Of a stretch of 64,000 nt of DNA, positions 1-11,439 are shown in pieces. This DNA is from Holacanthus passer. Its lineage: Eukaryota > Chordata > Actinopteri > Pomacanthidae. The translations under genes and the position numbers were made by a program. Positions within the stretch are counted from its first letter, which is position 1. Each line of letters begins with the position of its first letter. A model generated the notes under the pieces. It was not told the origin of the DNA and did not search any database. It saw only the letters and a list, made by a program, of their open reading frames with translations. The DNA lies in contig JAFREQ010000043.1 in the NCBI GenBank assembly GCA_025331565.1, positions 2,232,001 to 2,296,000 of the forward strand. Direction: 5' to 3'.

Positions 1-697
1 AGTTACTGAAGTGTCTTCTTCACAGGCTTTAGTTAAACGACAGTGGATTAACGTCAGTGCTGCAGTTTCTCCTTTTTACCAGAACTACATATAATAAATA
101 CACAAGACTGCTTTAACAGTCCTGAATGTATTGATGAACCGTCACAATAATCCCTGAAATGTTGCTGAGTCATTGTGACACAGTTCATTATCAGTGTGGA
201 AACCGCTACTGTCTGTTATTTCTTGATAACACACCACATTTACAGCAATATTATTCTGCCATGTAAAAAATTATAATTAACAGCAGAAATTCTGCTTTCT
301 TCATTCCATTTAGTCCCCTAAGCATCCAGTTTTTTTCAATTCTTTATTTAATCATCTGTAATGTTGTTAAAATCATCATGTTCATCTCTTTATTGAAGCT
401 CTGGGATATTTAAGCTGAGTGAAATATTTAAGATCTGGACTTCATGTTTTTTATTCTCCATCAAATGGAAATATTGCAGACACTTGTGTAACATTTTAAA
501 CTCATTCTCCCAAAATTCTGCTTGACATGTTCAGTATGTTTGGAAAGTCAAAGCGTCAAAGTTTGGGTGCGCAGTGTGAGTTTGAGCGTGAGTGGGTTTG
601 AAGAGGTTTAAAACATTAAAGCTCACCCATAGGCTTGAGTTTAACTTCAGCCATTTTACCATCACACTCAAAATTAATTTCTGTTCAATCCTTTCAG

Positions 698-3600
698 ACT
701 GCCCTGGTACAAGAAGTGAGCTAGCCGGAAAGACGTCATCATGTCAGGGCTGTCCCAACCAGAAACTGTGTGCTTCTGGAGCCACCAAGACCCCTGACCC
801 TGGTGAGACTGTAACTACTCCTTGATGTTATGTTAATGTGATATGTGTAGCAAGGCTGGTCAGTTTAATTACTAATGGTCAAGCTGATTTAAACTGAACA
901 GGAAAAGACAGCAGCTTTAAATCAACCGATATTGCAGTGTTGTGCAGTCCGATTTGAGAGTCTTACGCTGCTGCCTCTCACAACAACACGTCTCCATCCT
1001 TCATCCTCCATGTCTCATCTACAGCTATAGCAGAGATAGGAGTGAAGCTGTCAACAGTCAAACACAAGATCCTTGTGCTGTCTGGGAAAGGAGGAGTAGG
1101 GAAGAGTACCTTCAGCGCTCACCTAGCTCACGCCCTGGCGAGTGACAGCACGAAGGAGGTAAAATAAAGCCGCAGAGCCACCTGTTATGGTTCAAAAATT
1201 AAAACAATTAAGGTGACCAAAATATTTGCTTAAACTCACACATACAACCCTGATTCCAAAAAAAAGTTGTGATGCTGTGTAAAACATAATATTAAACAGA
1301 ATGTGAAATTTGCTATTGCTTTTTGACAAACACTCAATTGAAAACAATACAAAGGCAATATATTGAATATTTTACTTCATCAATCTCAAAGACCTCAAAA
1401 ACCTCAGTGTTTTATTTTTCTTTGTAGTCAAAGAGAGCAGAGGTACAGTGTGACGTTTCATTTCCTCTTGAGGTTTAAAATGAGTTTACATCTGTGTTGT
1501 CTGGAACAAAATCCTGTGGTCTCTCAACCCCTTTAAAGCTGCGGTTTACACTGTACCTGAGGTATAGCGTAAACCCAGTTGAAACCCTGTGTGAAAATTG
1601 ATTGAATGCCACTAGAGGTCACTACAGACAAGGTTCAACAGAAGCTTAAAATCAGATTCAGCATTAACGGCCAGGTATGTGTACACATACAAGGACTTTG
1701 ACGCCAGTTTATCTTTGCTCTCAGTGTACATACACAGAAGTAGACCTACTTACAGAATAAAACAAGGATAACAAGCTTGACATGGTAAGCATAGACATTA
1801 GACTACAGGTATAAATGTATACATAAAAAAGTGTAGACAGTAAGATGGTAGTGATGCAATGGAGCAGAGTGCAAAGGATGCTGAAATAAGTATAAAATAA
1901 ATATATTAAGGTCATACAGTTCAGACTTCTACAGCTCAAGTCATATGCCCAGTTTAGCTGCTGTTATGCTGCGATCCAGTTTGTCTTTGACACAGCAATC
2001 AGATCCAGCTGCATTTTAAACCCCCACAACTTCTAGTTTAGCTGAATCTGTTGTAAACCACAGCTAGTCGCTATTCTGCTCATTGTTTTGCTCATTTATA
2101 GCTTTTAACAGTGGTTAAAGCCACATGAAAACAGCTTACTGTAAACAATAGAGTTTGCTGGTCTTGGTTGTTTTTATGCATAAAAGACTTGATCTGGAAT
2201 GGAAGGCCCGTAAGAGTATTTCTGATTGGTCTCCACTTATCAGCAGTGAACACACCACAATATCTCTGATAAAACCATTATCAGCTGCATATGTAGCTGC
2301 TGTAGTACAAAGAATGTGGATGCAGCCTTATCAGCCATCCTCCTCCTCTTTCTGGTGTCCAGTTTTATCTTCAGATCACATTGGTTTTGTCAGGAATCAT
2401 CAAAAATCTCACATTGTAGCAAAAAGCCAAGAAATTCACAGTATAGCTCTTGAGAAATGCCAAGACCATGAATGCTTGTTGTAGACATTTGTACAAGATG
2501 AGTTCAGCCTCTCACAGACTTAACTACATTGGAGACTAAAGAGTCTTTGTTTTTCTGCTCTCTATCTCTGTTTTTAGGTTGCCCTGCTGGATGTAGATAT
2601 CTGTGGTCCATCCATTCCTAGGATCATGGGCTTGGAGGGAGAACAGGTCAGTTGTGGGCAGAAATATTAACAATACAGTTTGTGAGATTGCTCATTACAA
2701 CAATTATTCATAGTTAAAACGTATTCATTCTCTTCATTCAGACCTTATTTTTTAATAAATAAGAAACACAAGTAAACATTTAAAAAATATGTAAAATATA
2801 TGTAATATGTAAAATATGTTAAGCTTTTACTTCAAAGCAAAGCAGGTCTGTAAATAAAGTACATCTATCTATCTGTTACTTTCTGGGTTTATATGTGTGT
2901 AGGTGTATATACAGTAGGGTCCAAAAGTCTAAGACCGCATTGAAAATCCCTAATATTTTCACACATACCTGTAAAGAATCAGTATGTTTGAGGTTTGACA
3001 ACATTGTACAAACATTCTGATGCCATGTTTCCCACTATCACAATGCCTCTGAGTAAGCAATAATCTACTGGAAAGTTGAGGCACAGCCATATTTATAACA
3101 GATGAAGACTGGCTGCAGGTTGAGTTATTTAAACCAGCCTCTGATGCGTAGATCAAATTCAGAGTGTCATCTAAACACATGCTTCAATGGAAGAGATACA
3201 ACTCAAGGAAATCTGACCTTTTGTACAAAGTTATGTTGAGTCAATGCCACAAGTTTGCTAAAATCTGATTGCTGACCTAGAAATAATACAGAATCTTAAA
3301 TATGTCTTTATTTTACATGCCATGACTTCTTGTCTTTTTAAATGTTTGTGAATTCTCAAGCTTTCTAATTATTTCCAGGTTCATGTGAAAATATAAGAGA
3401 TTTTCAGTGTGGTCTCAGACTTTTGGACCCAACTGTATGTTTATAAATAACTGTATATATTGTTTTGTATTCATTTTAATTGTATTTTATGCTATTCTAA
3501 ATTAAATTATGTGTACATATCTTCCATGCGTGCAGCATGAAGGGGATTACAACTTACATTTCACTGGGCAGCCCTGTGTTGTAAAATGACAAATAAATGA

Positions 3601-6600
3601 CATTGATTCCTTGATCTGTGCTCTTGTATGCAGGTTCACCAGAGTGGCTCTGGCTGGTCTCCTGTGGTCAGTCAGTTCAAGTTTTTCAAGCTTCAGTTTT
3701 AAATGATAAAGAAATTGCACATATCATAAGTGTGTGTATGTGTCTGTGTGTGCATGTTGCAGTATGTGGAAGAAAACTTGGCGGTCATGTCTATCGGCTT
3801 CCTGCTCAGTAGCCCTGATGATGCTGTGATCTGGAGAGGACCCAAGAAGAATGGTATGTGTGTGTGTGTAAAAATTTGTTGTGTCATGTCATACAACTCA
3901 TCTAACCTTTGTGTTGTTCTTCTAAACCTTAAGGGATGATCAAGCAGTTTTTGAGGGATGTTGACTGGGGGGAACTGGATTACCTTGTCGTGGACACGCC
4001 CCCTGGCACCTCTGACGAACACCTGTCAATTGTCCAGTACCTAAGCTCCACCCACGTTGATGGAGCTGTCATCATCACAACACCACAGGTAACACACACA
4101 CACAGACATGCTCAGACATGTAACCTGAGACAGTTTAGCATTTACTGTAATGGGAAATTCCACCTTTAAATATCATCTGTGTCTACTTTCATTCTGCCTA
4201 ATTTGACTACTTGGACTTTTGGTGATTTCCTACATTTCCCAGAATGACTTTCAGCCATCTGGAGATGTTTGTTTTAACGTAACTCTAGACAGTATAGTAA
4301 TGACTAATGATAGTGACACAAAAAAGCCACAACGATACTAACAGACAGAGCATAGGAGAGAGCTGCTAATGGGCTTAAACGCTAGAATCACAGCGCTGAC
4401 TCAAAACGCGACATTGCTACAGCTGCCTCGCCTGATCTTAGCTCTGAGGACATTTGGTATCTCTGCCTGTTTCTGCCACAACGGTATTGACAGCACACTC
4501 ACAATGCTGTTACATAGACAGAAATTGCTTCGTTGTAATGTCTTTAAAGATAGAAGTTCTGTCTATAATTTGCATCAGCAAATTTTTGCCACTCATAAAA
4601 GAAGAAAATGTCAATAAGAGAAGAACAATGACCTTCGTGATGAGTTGTCTATTGTGTTTTTAAGTGTTTTGGGCAAAGGGTGGGATCTCATTTTATCTCA
4701 AATGGAAAACCCCGGTGTCACCAGTCATCTCTCCACCTACATGTTTAACCCACGGCTCAGTTCAGTAAATTACCACCCATTGTTGGTGGAGTAGGGGAAA
4801 GTAATTCTGTTATGTGTAAGCACATGATGCAGATTTAGAGATTGACCTTAACCAAAGAGCTTCATCAGCCTAGACTTCACCACATTGCAATTTCCATGTG
4901 TCAATATAGTAGGGAGAACCAAAACACTATGAACAGTGAACATGTTGCAGATACAGTACACTTGTTCAAAACGTTCTGACTGATGCATGTGCAGTTAACA
5001 TTATGCTCCCACTGAATTCATTTTGTTATTGGCAAAATAGTTGTACATTCACAAGAGAACAACTGGCAAAATGCAGCTACAATATGGCAACCAACAGAGG
5101 ATGCTATTTTATCATAAACACATAAAAAGTCAATGCTACAGTGTGACTCCAGCCGTCATAGCACTTTTTATAAAGTTATAATCCACCATGTTTAATAGTT
5201 CTTGATTTACTGAGACACAATAAGAGCAGTAAAATGATAGCAACAGTGTATATACAACACAGAACAGTTGTGGAGAAGAAAAATGTAACCCTTATACAGG
5301 TACACATTCTATAAAATCCATAAATTGTATAAGTCATATGTATTAACACATAAACACAACATAATCCTGTCAGACTGTAGTTGCTGAGTGCTCATTCATT
5401 CACACCTGGTTTGGACATCTGGCTTTATTGTATGGCAAGGACATACCTTAGGCACCAAAAAGTAGCAAAAGTACCAACTTGAACCTTTAGACCCTCCAAC
5501 AATATAAAGACAGTTCTCCAGTATCCCTGCTATGTGTCTCAGACCTAAAGTAAATTAAAACATTGAATGTGCACAGGAGCCTTTTCACCTGAATCCTGGG
5601 AGTTTGTAAACAGCAAGATTGTAAATGTACTACTCGGTTACAGTAGAGTCTGGACTAATGAGGTAGAGTTTTGAAACATATTGACTGTATATCACGATAG
5701 CTTGTAGTGTGTGTCCCTAAATCATTTTCTACTATACTTGGTGAAAGACTCAATCTGAGCAAACTCTTCCTCATGCTTAAATTAGACTGCAACCTGTGAG
5801 GTCAGACGGCAGTAGTCACTTCCTCATTCCTTCAGCTCTCACTTAACCAAAGCTAGCCACACACAAGGTGGGAATTACCCAGGCAAGGAGGGCAGTCTTT
5901 GTTTTCAAGTTCCTGATATGGAAGTTTTTTCCCAACACATTTCCATGTGGGAACTGTCAGTTTATCGGGCTAAATGCTTTTCTCAAGGGAACCATGATAG
6001 CAGTTGAGAGGGAAGGGGAAAAAATTTGAAGCTTATCCTTTTTCTTTTGCTTTCCCCAATGCTGCCCTCATTTCCTCCCTTCTCTTTTTTCTTTTTCCGT
6101 ACCCTCTCTTTCTCCCTTGCTCTCTTTCCTACCTTTCTCTTTCTGTCTTTCTATTTCTGCTTCTCCCTCTCTAGGAGGTGTCATTGCAGGATGTGCGAAA
6201 GGAGATCCGGTTCTGTCAGAAGGTCAAGCTGCCGATCATCGGAGTGGTGGAGAACATGAGTGGCTTCGTTTGTCCTTCATGCAAGGTCACTGGCTGATGC
6301 ATGTGCTCATACACAGTGATGCAAACAGACTTTCAGACATGACAACATGTATGAACTGGGAGTACAGATTTCATCTTAGTTAGCTGTGTGTCAGAAGTGC
6401 GATCATCTCTTTTTAAAGCAGCATGAAGCAACTGTGTAGAGAGTAGAGCTCAGGTGCATCTGTCACAGGAATTGGAAAGCTATCTAATCGTATAGGCAAT
6501 GCAAGCATACGTCTTTACTGTTTTGCCAAACAACCACAGAGCACACACAACAAAGAGGAACAGGGCTTATGAGGTGAACTGCAGCAGGTTTGACAGACAC

Positions 6601-7540
6601 TGTAGAACCAATATGACAACAACAGAGCGCTTCAGCTGTTACAGCCAAGCAAGCTGGGACTACTGAGAAGCATGAAAGTACTGCCTGCATTGTTTGTTTT
6701 AAAGCTGAGATATTTTTTACTCTTGGCACTTAGCCTTGTGTTAGGCGATAAGCGTTGTTTAAAGGTGTTTCCCTTTTTGTCTGAATTAGGTTCGATTTTT
6801 TTTTTTTTTAGGTTTTCCCACCTTTCCTGTGGGTCACTGAGCTGATTGTGATCACACCCACCTGCGACACGTTTTACACTGAAAGTCTGTTTCCCCATCC
6901 TACAGGAACAGAAACATTATCAGATCCTCAGCTTTCAAAGGGCCAAGTCTCTAAGTGCCTAACCTATGAGAACGGTTGTGTCCTCTGTGGCTCTGGAGTG
7001 TTTTTTATCAAGTATGAGAAAATAATCCTGATGATGTCATAGTGATTGCAAATTTAAAACAGAAAGCTTACATTACATGGGATGTGGTGATTGAATCAGA
7101 CAGAAAATGTCCAACTAAAGATGAAACTTAGTTGACAATTGTATCAGGAAATGTTTTTGGAGCTTGACCCATACTAGTGACTAGAAAGATGATGCAGATG
7201 CATCAATTTCGACCAATTTTTTTTTAACCAGTTTCTCATGAGTTGCCCAACTTTTTCAGTGTGTGCTATGTTAAATCACCACTCTTAGCATATGCAGCTA
7301 AATCAACTTTTGAACAAGAGATATTCTGGTCTGGATTGTTACACTGATCAAGAGCTACAGTTCTTCTTCTGCAGAGACATGCAGCCTTACTTAAAAATTA
7401 ATAATTATTATTAAAACAGATGGTGAGAAACGTTATACATTTCATCATAGTTCTTGTTTTCAAAGGTTACTTTTCATCAAGTTTCAGGCAAAAAGGGAAA
7501 AAGATCATCAATGAATATGTTCTGATCTTGAAGTAAGCCA

Positions 7541-7631
<91 letters not shown>

Positions 7632-8694
7632 GCCTTGAGATGAAAAGTTGCCTTTCAATGAAACAAACAGCTTCAGTGTGTTAATGAGAAGTAGTTGAAA
7701 CATTATGCATTGTGCTTTCTTTCCCACAGTCTTGAATATAAACCAGATGTTGAAAAGTGAAAATTCTAAACTGCAGTGTTTGCTCAATGAATCCATCTAT
7801 ACACAAACATTTCATTTATTACTGACCTTGATGACTACAAAATTTTTTACAAAATAATTGCACAACAATCACACAAATTAGGATGAATTCAATAGCATAG
7901 TACACAGATTCGATGTAATTTAAGGTCCACAGAATCTGAAAAGCTTTTTCTTTGTCCTCTCTCTTGTAGAACACGTCACAGATCTTCCCTCCCACCAGCG
8001 GGGGCGCTGAGCGAATGTGTGCGGATCTAAATCTACCCCTCTTAGGAAAGGTGCCTCTAGATCCAAGGATAGCGCGGAGCTGTGACGAGGGCAGGTCTTT
8101 CCTCAATGAAGTACCTGACTCTCCTGCAGCTGAAGTCTATCAGAAAATTGTGCAGAGTGAGTGTTTCCAGGAATTCATACAGAAGCAGCTGCAGTGTCTG
8201 ATTTGCTCACCACTTGCATCATATTGTCTGTTTTATCAAATTCTTGGGTAAGGATGTTTGACCCACGCACAAATTTAGGCCGGCTTCCAGCGAAGTCTAT
8301 TGTTCTTTTTTGATGACTTGATGATTTACTTGATGTCCCAATTCCTGATTAAATCTTCTGAAAGAAGAAGTGATGGCTTCACAAATGGGAAGCAGTCGAC
8401 TAAAGGGGAAGAGGGAGAAATCGAAATTCAATAACCGTATTTTCATTACGAGATTAAAGTTGAGGAATCAAATGTGGTTTGTGTAACACATGATTCACTC
8501 AGGGTGTTTTTGCCGGCAGTTATTTAAAAGCAAATACACACACACACAAATCAAACAACAGAGGTATATTTGTTTGTGACCCTGGAAGTCTTCATCGAGT
8601 CCATCAAATGATCATCGTCACACTCCTCTCTCTTCCACCAGGCATTCAGGACTACTGCTCCAACCGTGTGACAGAGGAGCAGAGCACCGCCTGA
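698..8694 (+). CDS. nubp1: NUBP1, cytosolic Fe-S assembly NTPase (5' partial)
   Basis: P-loop NTPase scaffold that, with NUBP2, assembles 4Fe-4S clusters in the cytosolic iron-sulfur assembly (CIA) pathway. Coding exons: 698-802, 1025-1158, 2578-2646, 3634-3666, 3763-3853, 3934-4088, 6175-6285, 7970-8156 and 8642-8694 (TGA). All have AG/GT borders, the phases agree, and they sum to 312 residues after one base from the missing first exon. Seen: an N-terminal C-x13-C-x2-C-x5-C cluster motif in the first exon here; Walker A GKGGVGKST in the second; VDTPPGTSDEH in the sixth; and the C-terminal CPSC cluster motif (family CPxC) ending the seventh. These are the defining residues of the NUBP1/Nbp35 branch; NUBP2 lacks the N-terminal cluster. 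The first exon, encoding only a few residues, was not found in 1-697 and probably lies upstream. Introns of about 2.1 kb (4089-6174) and 1.7 kb (6286-7969) show no other gene. No clear AATAAA was found downstream. Confidence 0.96.
1246..1385 (+). mobile_element. fragment of a non-autonomous repeat (family A, copy 1)
   Basis: Starts 'acaaccctgattccaaaaaa' and continues with 'gctgtgtaaaacat' and 'aacagaatg'. The same text, diverged, recurs at 22485-22865 and 54767-55005. It resembles a very common teleost repeat of unknown class to me, likely a DNA transposon derivative. It lies in a NUBP1 intron and is truncated at its 3' end. Confidence 0.6.
2912..3435. mobile_element. Tc1/mariner-like miniature element with terminal inverted repeats
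   Basis: The left end (2912-2948) and the reverse complement of the right end (3399-3435) match over about 37 bases with a few changes; both carry 'gggtccaaaagtct'. Both outer borders are flanked by TA (2910-2911 and 3436-3437), the target site of Tc1/mariner elements. The 524-bp interior has no convincing transposase. A diverged copy of the interior lies in the opposite orientation at 20930-21185 in a CIITA intron. Confidence 0.8.
7543..7628. repeat. (TA)n microsatellite, about 43 units
   Basis: Uninterrupted TA dinucleotides in the NUBP1 intron before the exon at 7970. Self-complementary, so it may extrude or be length-variable. Confidence 0.97.
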
Positions 8695-9837
8695 AACCAC
8701 TCTAATGGAGGCCATGTTGGATCAGAAGACTGAGACAGATGACATGAAGAGATGGTGGTAGAAATTATTAACTTCTGAGCTAGAAACACACATAGGAAAG
8801 CCGTTAATATTACAACATTCACCAAGGCCTGTCAGAATTATCTCAACACCGTAAATGATCACTTAATTGGAATGTAACTTCCAACCACCGCTCTGGAAAT
8901 ACCTTGTATTTAACATTTTTGTACCTGAGCTGACATAAATACATTTTAAATCTCTGAGTGATAATTCATATAATTAACATAAGGCTGTTCTTCATTTATG
9001 TTTGTATATATATGTATGTTTCAGCTACAAATTCCATGAAAAACAATGTGTTACACTGTCTCGCAATGATGTCAGCATTACACAGCCTTTTGTGGCTCTA
9101 AGTGAGTTATTGTCTCTTTGTCCATGAATGAGTTGTGGATCATGTGACACATGCTAAGATACTGAATATATACTGGCAGTTCCTTTAGTTGATGAAAAGA
9201 GACTCTCCCTTCTGTGCTACAGTAGGCAATATGGTATTTAGGGAAGTTAAATCTCTGTTCATGTAGTACATGAAGCGGTTGTGTCAGACACTTATCCATT
9301 TCCAACGAGGACAAGTTGACCAGGTCCTCAAGATATAAAGCACAGGATCATCAGCATAGTATGAAACAAACTGTTACTCATTTGATTCTGTTTTTTTTTT
9401 TTCAGTGATTGTAATCATTCCACATTTGAAATGAGAGTAGTGTATGGAGCCATGTACTTGCTTTACTTTGTTTTTCAAAACGTCCAGCGAATGTAAAAAT
9501 GTGAATTTTTTAAAAATCCATAAAATCTTCAGGCAAAAACTACCAACGTTTGGCTCATGGTGGTTTTAATTCTCTTCACTGACCAAATGTTCCAAGGTGC
9601 GTTACTCAGTTCATCCTGAATGACATTAAATATTATAGCAACAATATTATATCTAGAGGTTGATTCCCAAATACTGTTTTTAGTTATTTAATTGTTAATA
9701 TGTTAGAAACAATTTTGCACATACATATTGTTTTTTTGTAATGTACTTCCTCAACTGATTTATAAACCAAACAAAATCACCTTCAGTGTCAGTTTTCTAT
9801 CAAACTTTAAAGTTGGAGCCTTTCTGTTTTATCTGTT

Positions 9838-9935
9838 TAGGTGAGGGTTAGGGTAAGTGGCTAGTGAATGCATTATGCAAATCTAGTGTCCCCATGGGGA
9901 TAGTGAAAATGTGTGTGTACAAGTCATGTGTACTT
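9838..9935. repeat. teleost 'gggttaggg / gtccccatgggga' repeat fragment
   Basis: Contains 'gtgagggttagggtaagtgg' followed by 'gtgtccccatggggatag' and 'atgtgtgtg'. The same kind of unit, in reverse orientation and better preserved, is at 19225-19545. It is a dispersed repeat with telomere-like hexamers, not a telomere. Confidence 0.5.
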
Positions 9936-10275
9936 TGCCATACGCAGTCGTAGTTCCTCCGGGGTTCACTGAAAAACACATGTGAAACTGCATCTGCATC
10001 CTGCTAAGATAAAACAACAGCAGCCACAGCCACACAGGAAAAAGTTTTTGTCACATACTGTATGTGTCACATAGATCTACTGTTATTTTATGATAGTGTT
10101 TGGTACAGTCAGTCAGTCCAACACTGACTGACAAGCACTAAAATATTTTCCTCCCTTTTAGGCAATTCAGTCCATGTAGAAAAAGAAATACAAGCAAGAA
10201 TACTATAATTGCATACAGTGAGTTTAATTTCCTAGAATACAAACAATCATAAGCAATGAAAAGAGTGTCCATGTA

Positions 10276-10322
10276 AATGTCCCCACTGTGGGATGAATAA
10301 AGGTACTGTATAGCTTATCTTA
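10276..10322 (+). mobile_element. LINE 3'-tail remnant
   Basis: 'tgtccccactgtgggatgaa' followed by 'taaaggtactgta' and 'cttatctta' resembles the 3' end of a family of fish non-LTR retrotransposons. Related tails occur at 19790-19830, 29088-29140 (reverse) and 55105-55145. Confidence 0.5.
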
Positions 10323-11334
10323 TGACTCAGATATTACTGCTGTATAGCTGTAATGCCTAAAGGATTCAATACACTTTATGCTGAGGTTACAAAAATTGGT
10401 TTCTCACTAAATAAAAACTGAACTCTTTTAAAATAGGAAAATATTGAAAAAATATGTCAAATATGCTTCCTTAAGAGTTTTGACCAAGCAGCAGTGTCTT
10501 CAATTATTTTAAAACAAACTATTCTTATTCTATTCTTATTCTAACACCTATTAGCACCAGTCTTGATCCCCGATCACTTCAACAAGCTGCTTTTCCATCA
10601 TTATTACCTTTACAGATCATTTCAACTGCAGGAGGTGTGGCTGAGGTGAAACTGTGCAAATGAAGCATGATGAATACCGGGCATGGCAGTCTGGCCTGCT
10701 TTGTTTAGCCAAACCAGCTCTGATCACTGAAATAGATAATACAGTTGACTCATTTAATAGTAGGTTATGTGTGAACAATGGTATGATTGCCATTGCGAAC
10801 CATTAATATGTGAGAACGTTAAATCATGACTGACTCAACGTGGCATAGGGAGGGGTTTTAATGTGGGAAATGAATGTATTTCCTCCATTCTGATATTCTG
10901 TTACATAAAGAAAAAGTCCCTAAAACAGTGAAAGTGACTCATTAAACAATTCAGAATATCTGCTGATTTTTATTGTAGATGTTGCTCAGAAATGTGTGAA
11001 ACATCAAGTTAAAGTATTAAAAGCAATAGAATAATAAAGTATCTATTTACAAGTGTGATATATAATTGTGTTGGAAAGTAATGTTTTTCATGGTTTGAGA
11101 AGTGTGTGTTTTAGACTGCATGAAAAATAGGAAACTATTATACCATTGTATACCATAATACTAATTAATACCAATTAATAATGCTGAAAGAATAACAAGA
11201 ATGAGTTTCAGTCTGCGTAAGCACAATGCAAACTCACCTCCTATTGATAATTGGATCTCTACCTCCAGATCAAGTCTGTCACATACATTCCCACATGAAA
11301 AACTGAAACAATTCTTTAGTAACACCGCCCCTCC

Positions 11335-11341
11335 AACCACA
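11335..11341 (+). promoter_or_regulatory. RUNX-type motif AACCACA upstream of CARD frame
   Basis: AACCACA, the reverse complement of the RUNX core TGTGGTT, lies about 100 bp before the first ATG of the CARD frame. An A/T-rich box (TTTTAAAAAAATTAAA, 11394-11409) is 30-45 bp before that ATG. Single short motifs occur by chance, so this is only a pointer to a possible haematopoietic promoter. Confidence 0.2.
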
Positions 11342-11439
11342 CAAACACCTCCCTCTTTTAATGAGAACTCCTCCTGAAAATCACTTTGTTCCTTTTAAAA
11401 AAATTAAACTCAAATCATCTCCACTAGTAGTTGTCTGGC

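Larger units (their letters stand above)
8695..11439. other. intergenic region NUBP1 to CARD frame
   Basis: The NUBP1 3' UTR presumably begins here. No reading frame with gene-like content was seen on either strand, and mammalian TVP23A, expected here by synteny, was not recognised. Two repeat fragments sit inside (9838-9935 and 10276-10322). Confidence 0.6.

Noticed and set aside
592..697. start of the first frame as NUBP1 N-terminus
   Set aside because: The AG at 696-697 is a clear acceptor and the upstream residues do not resemble NUBP1; the true first exon is elsewhere.
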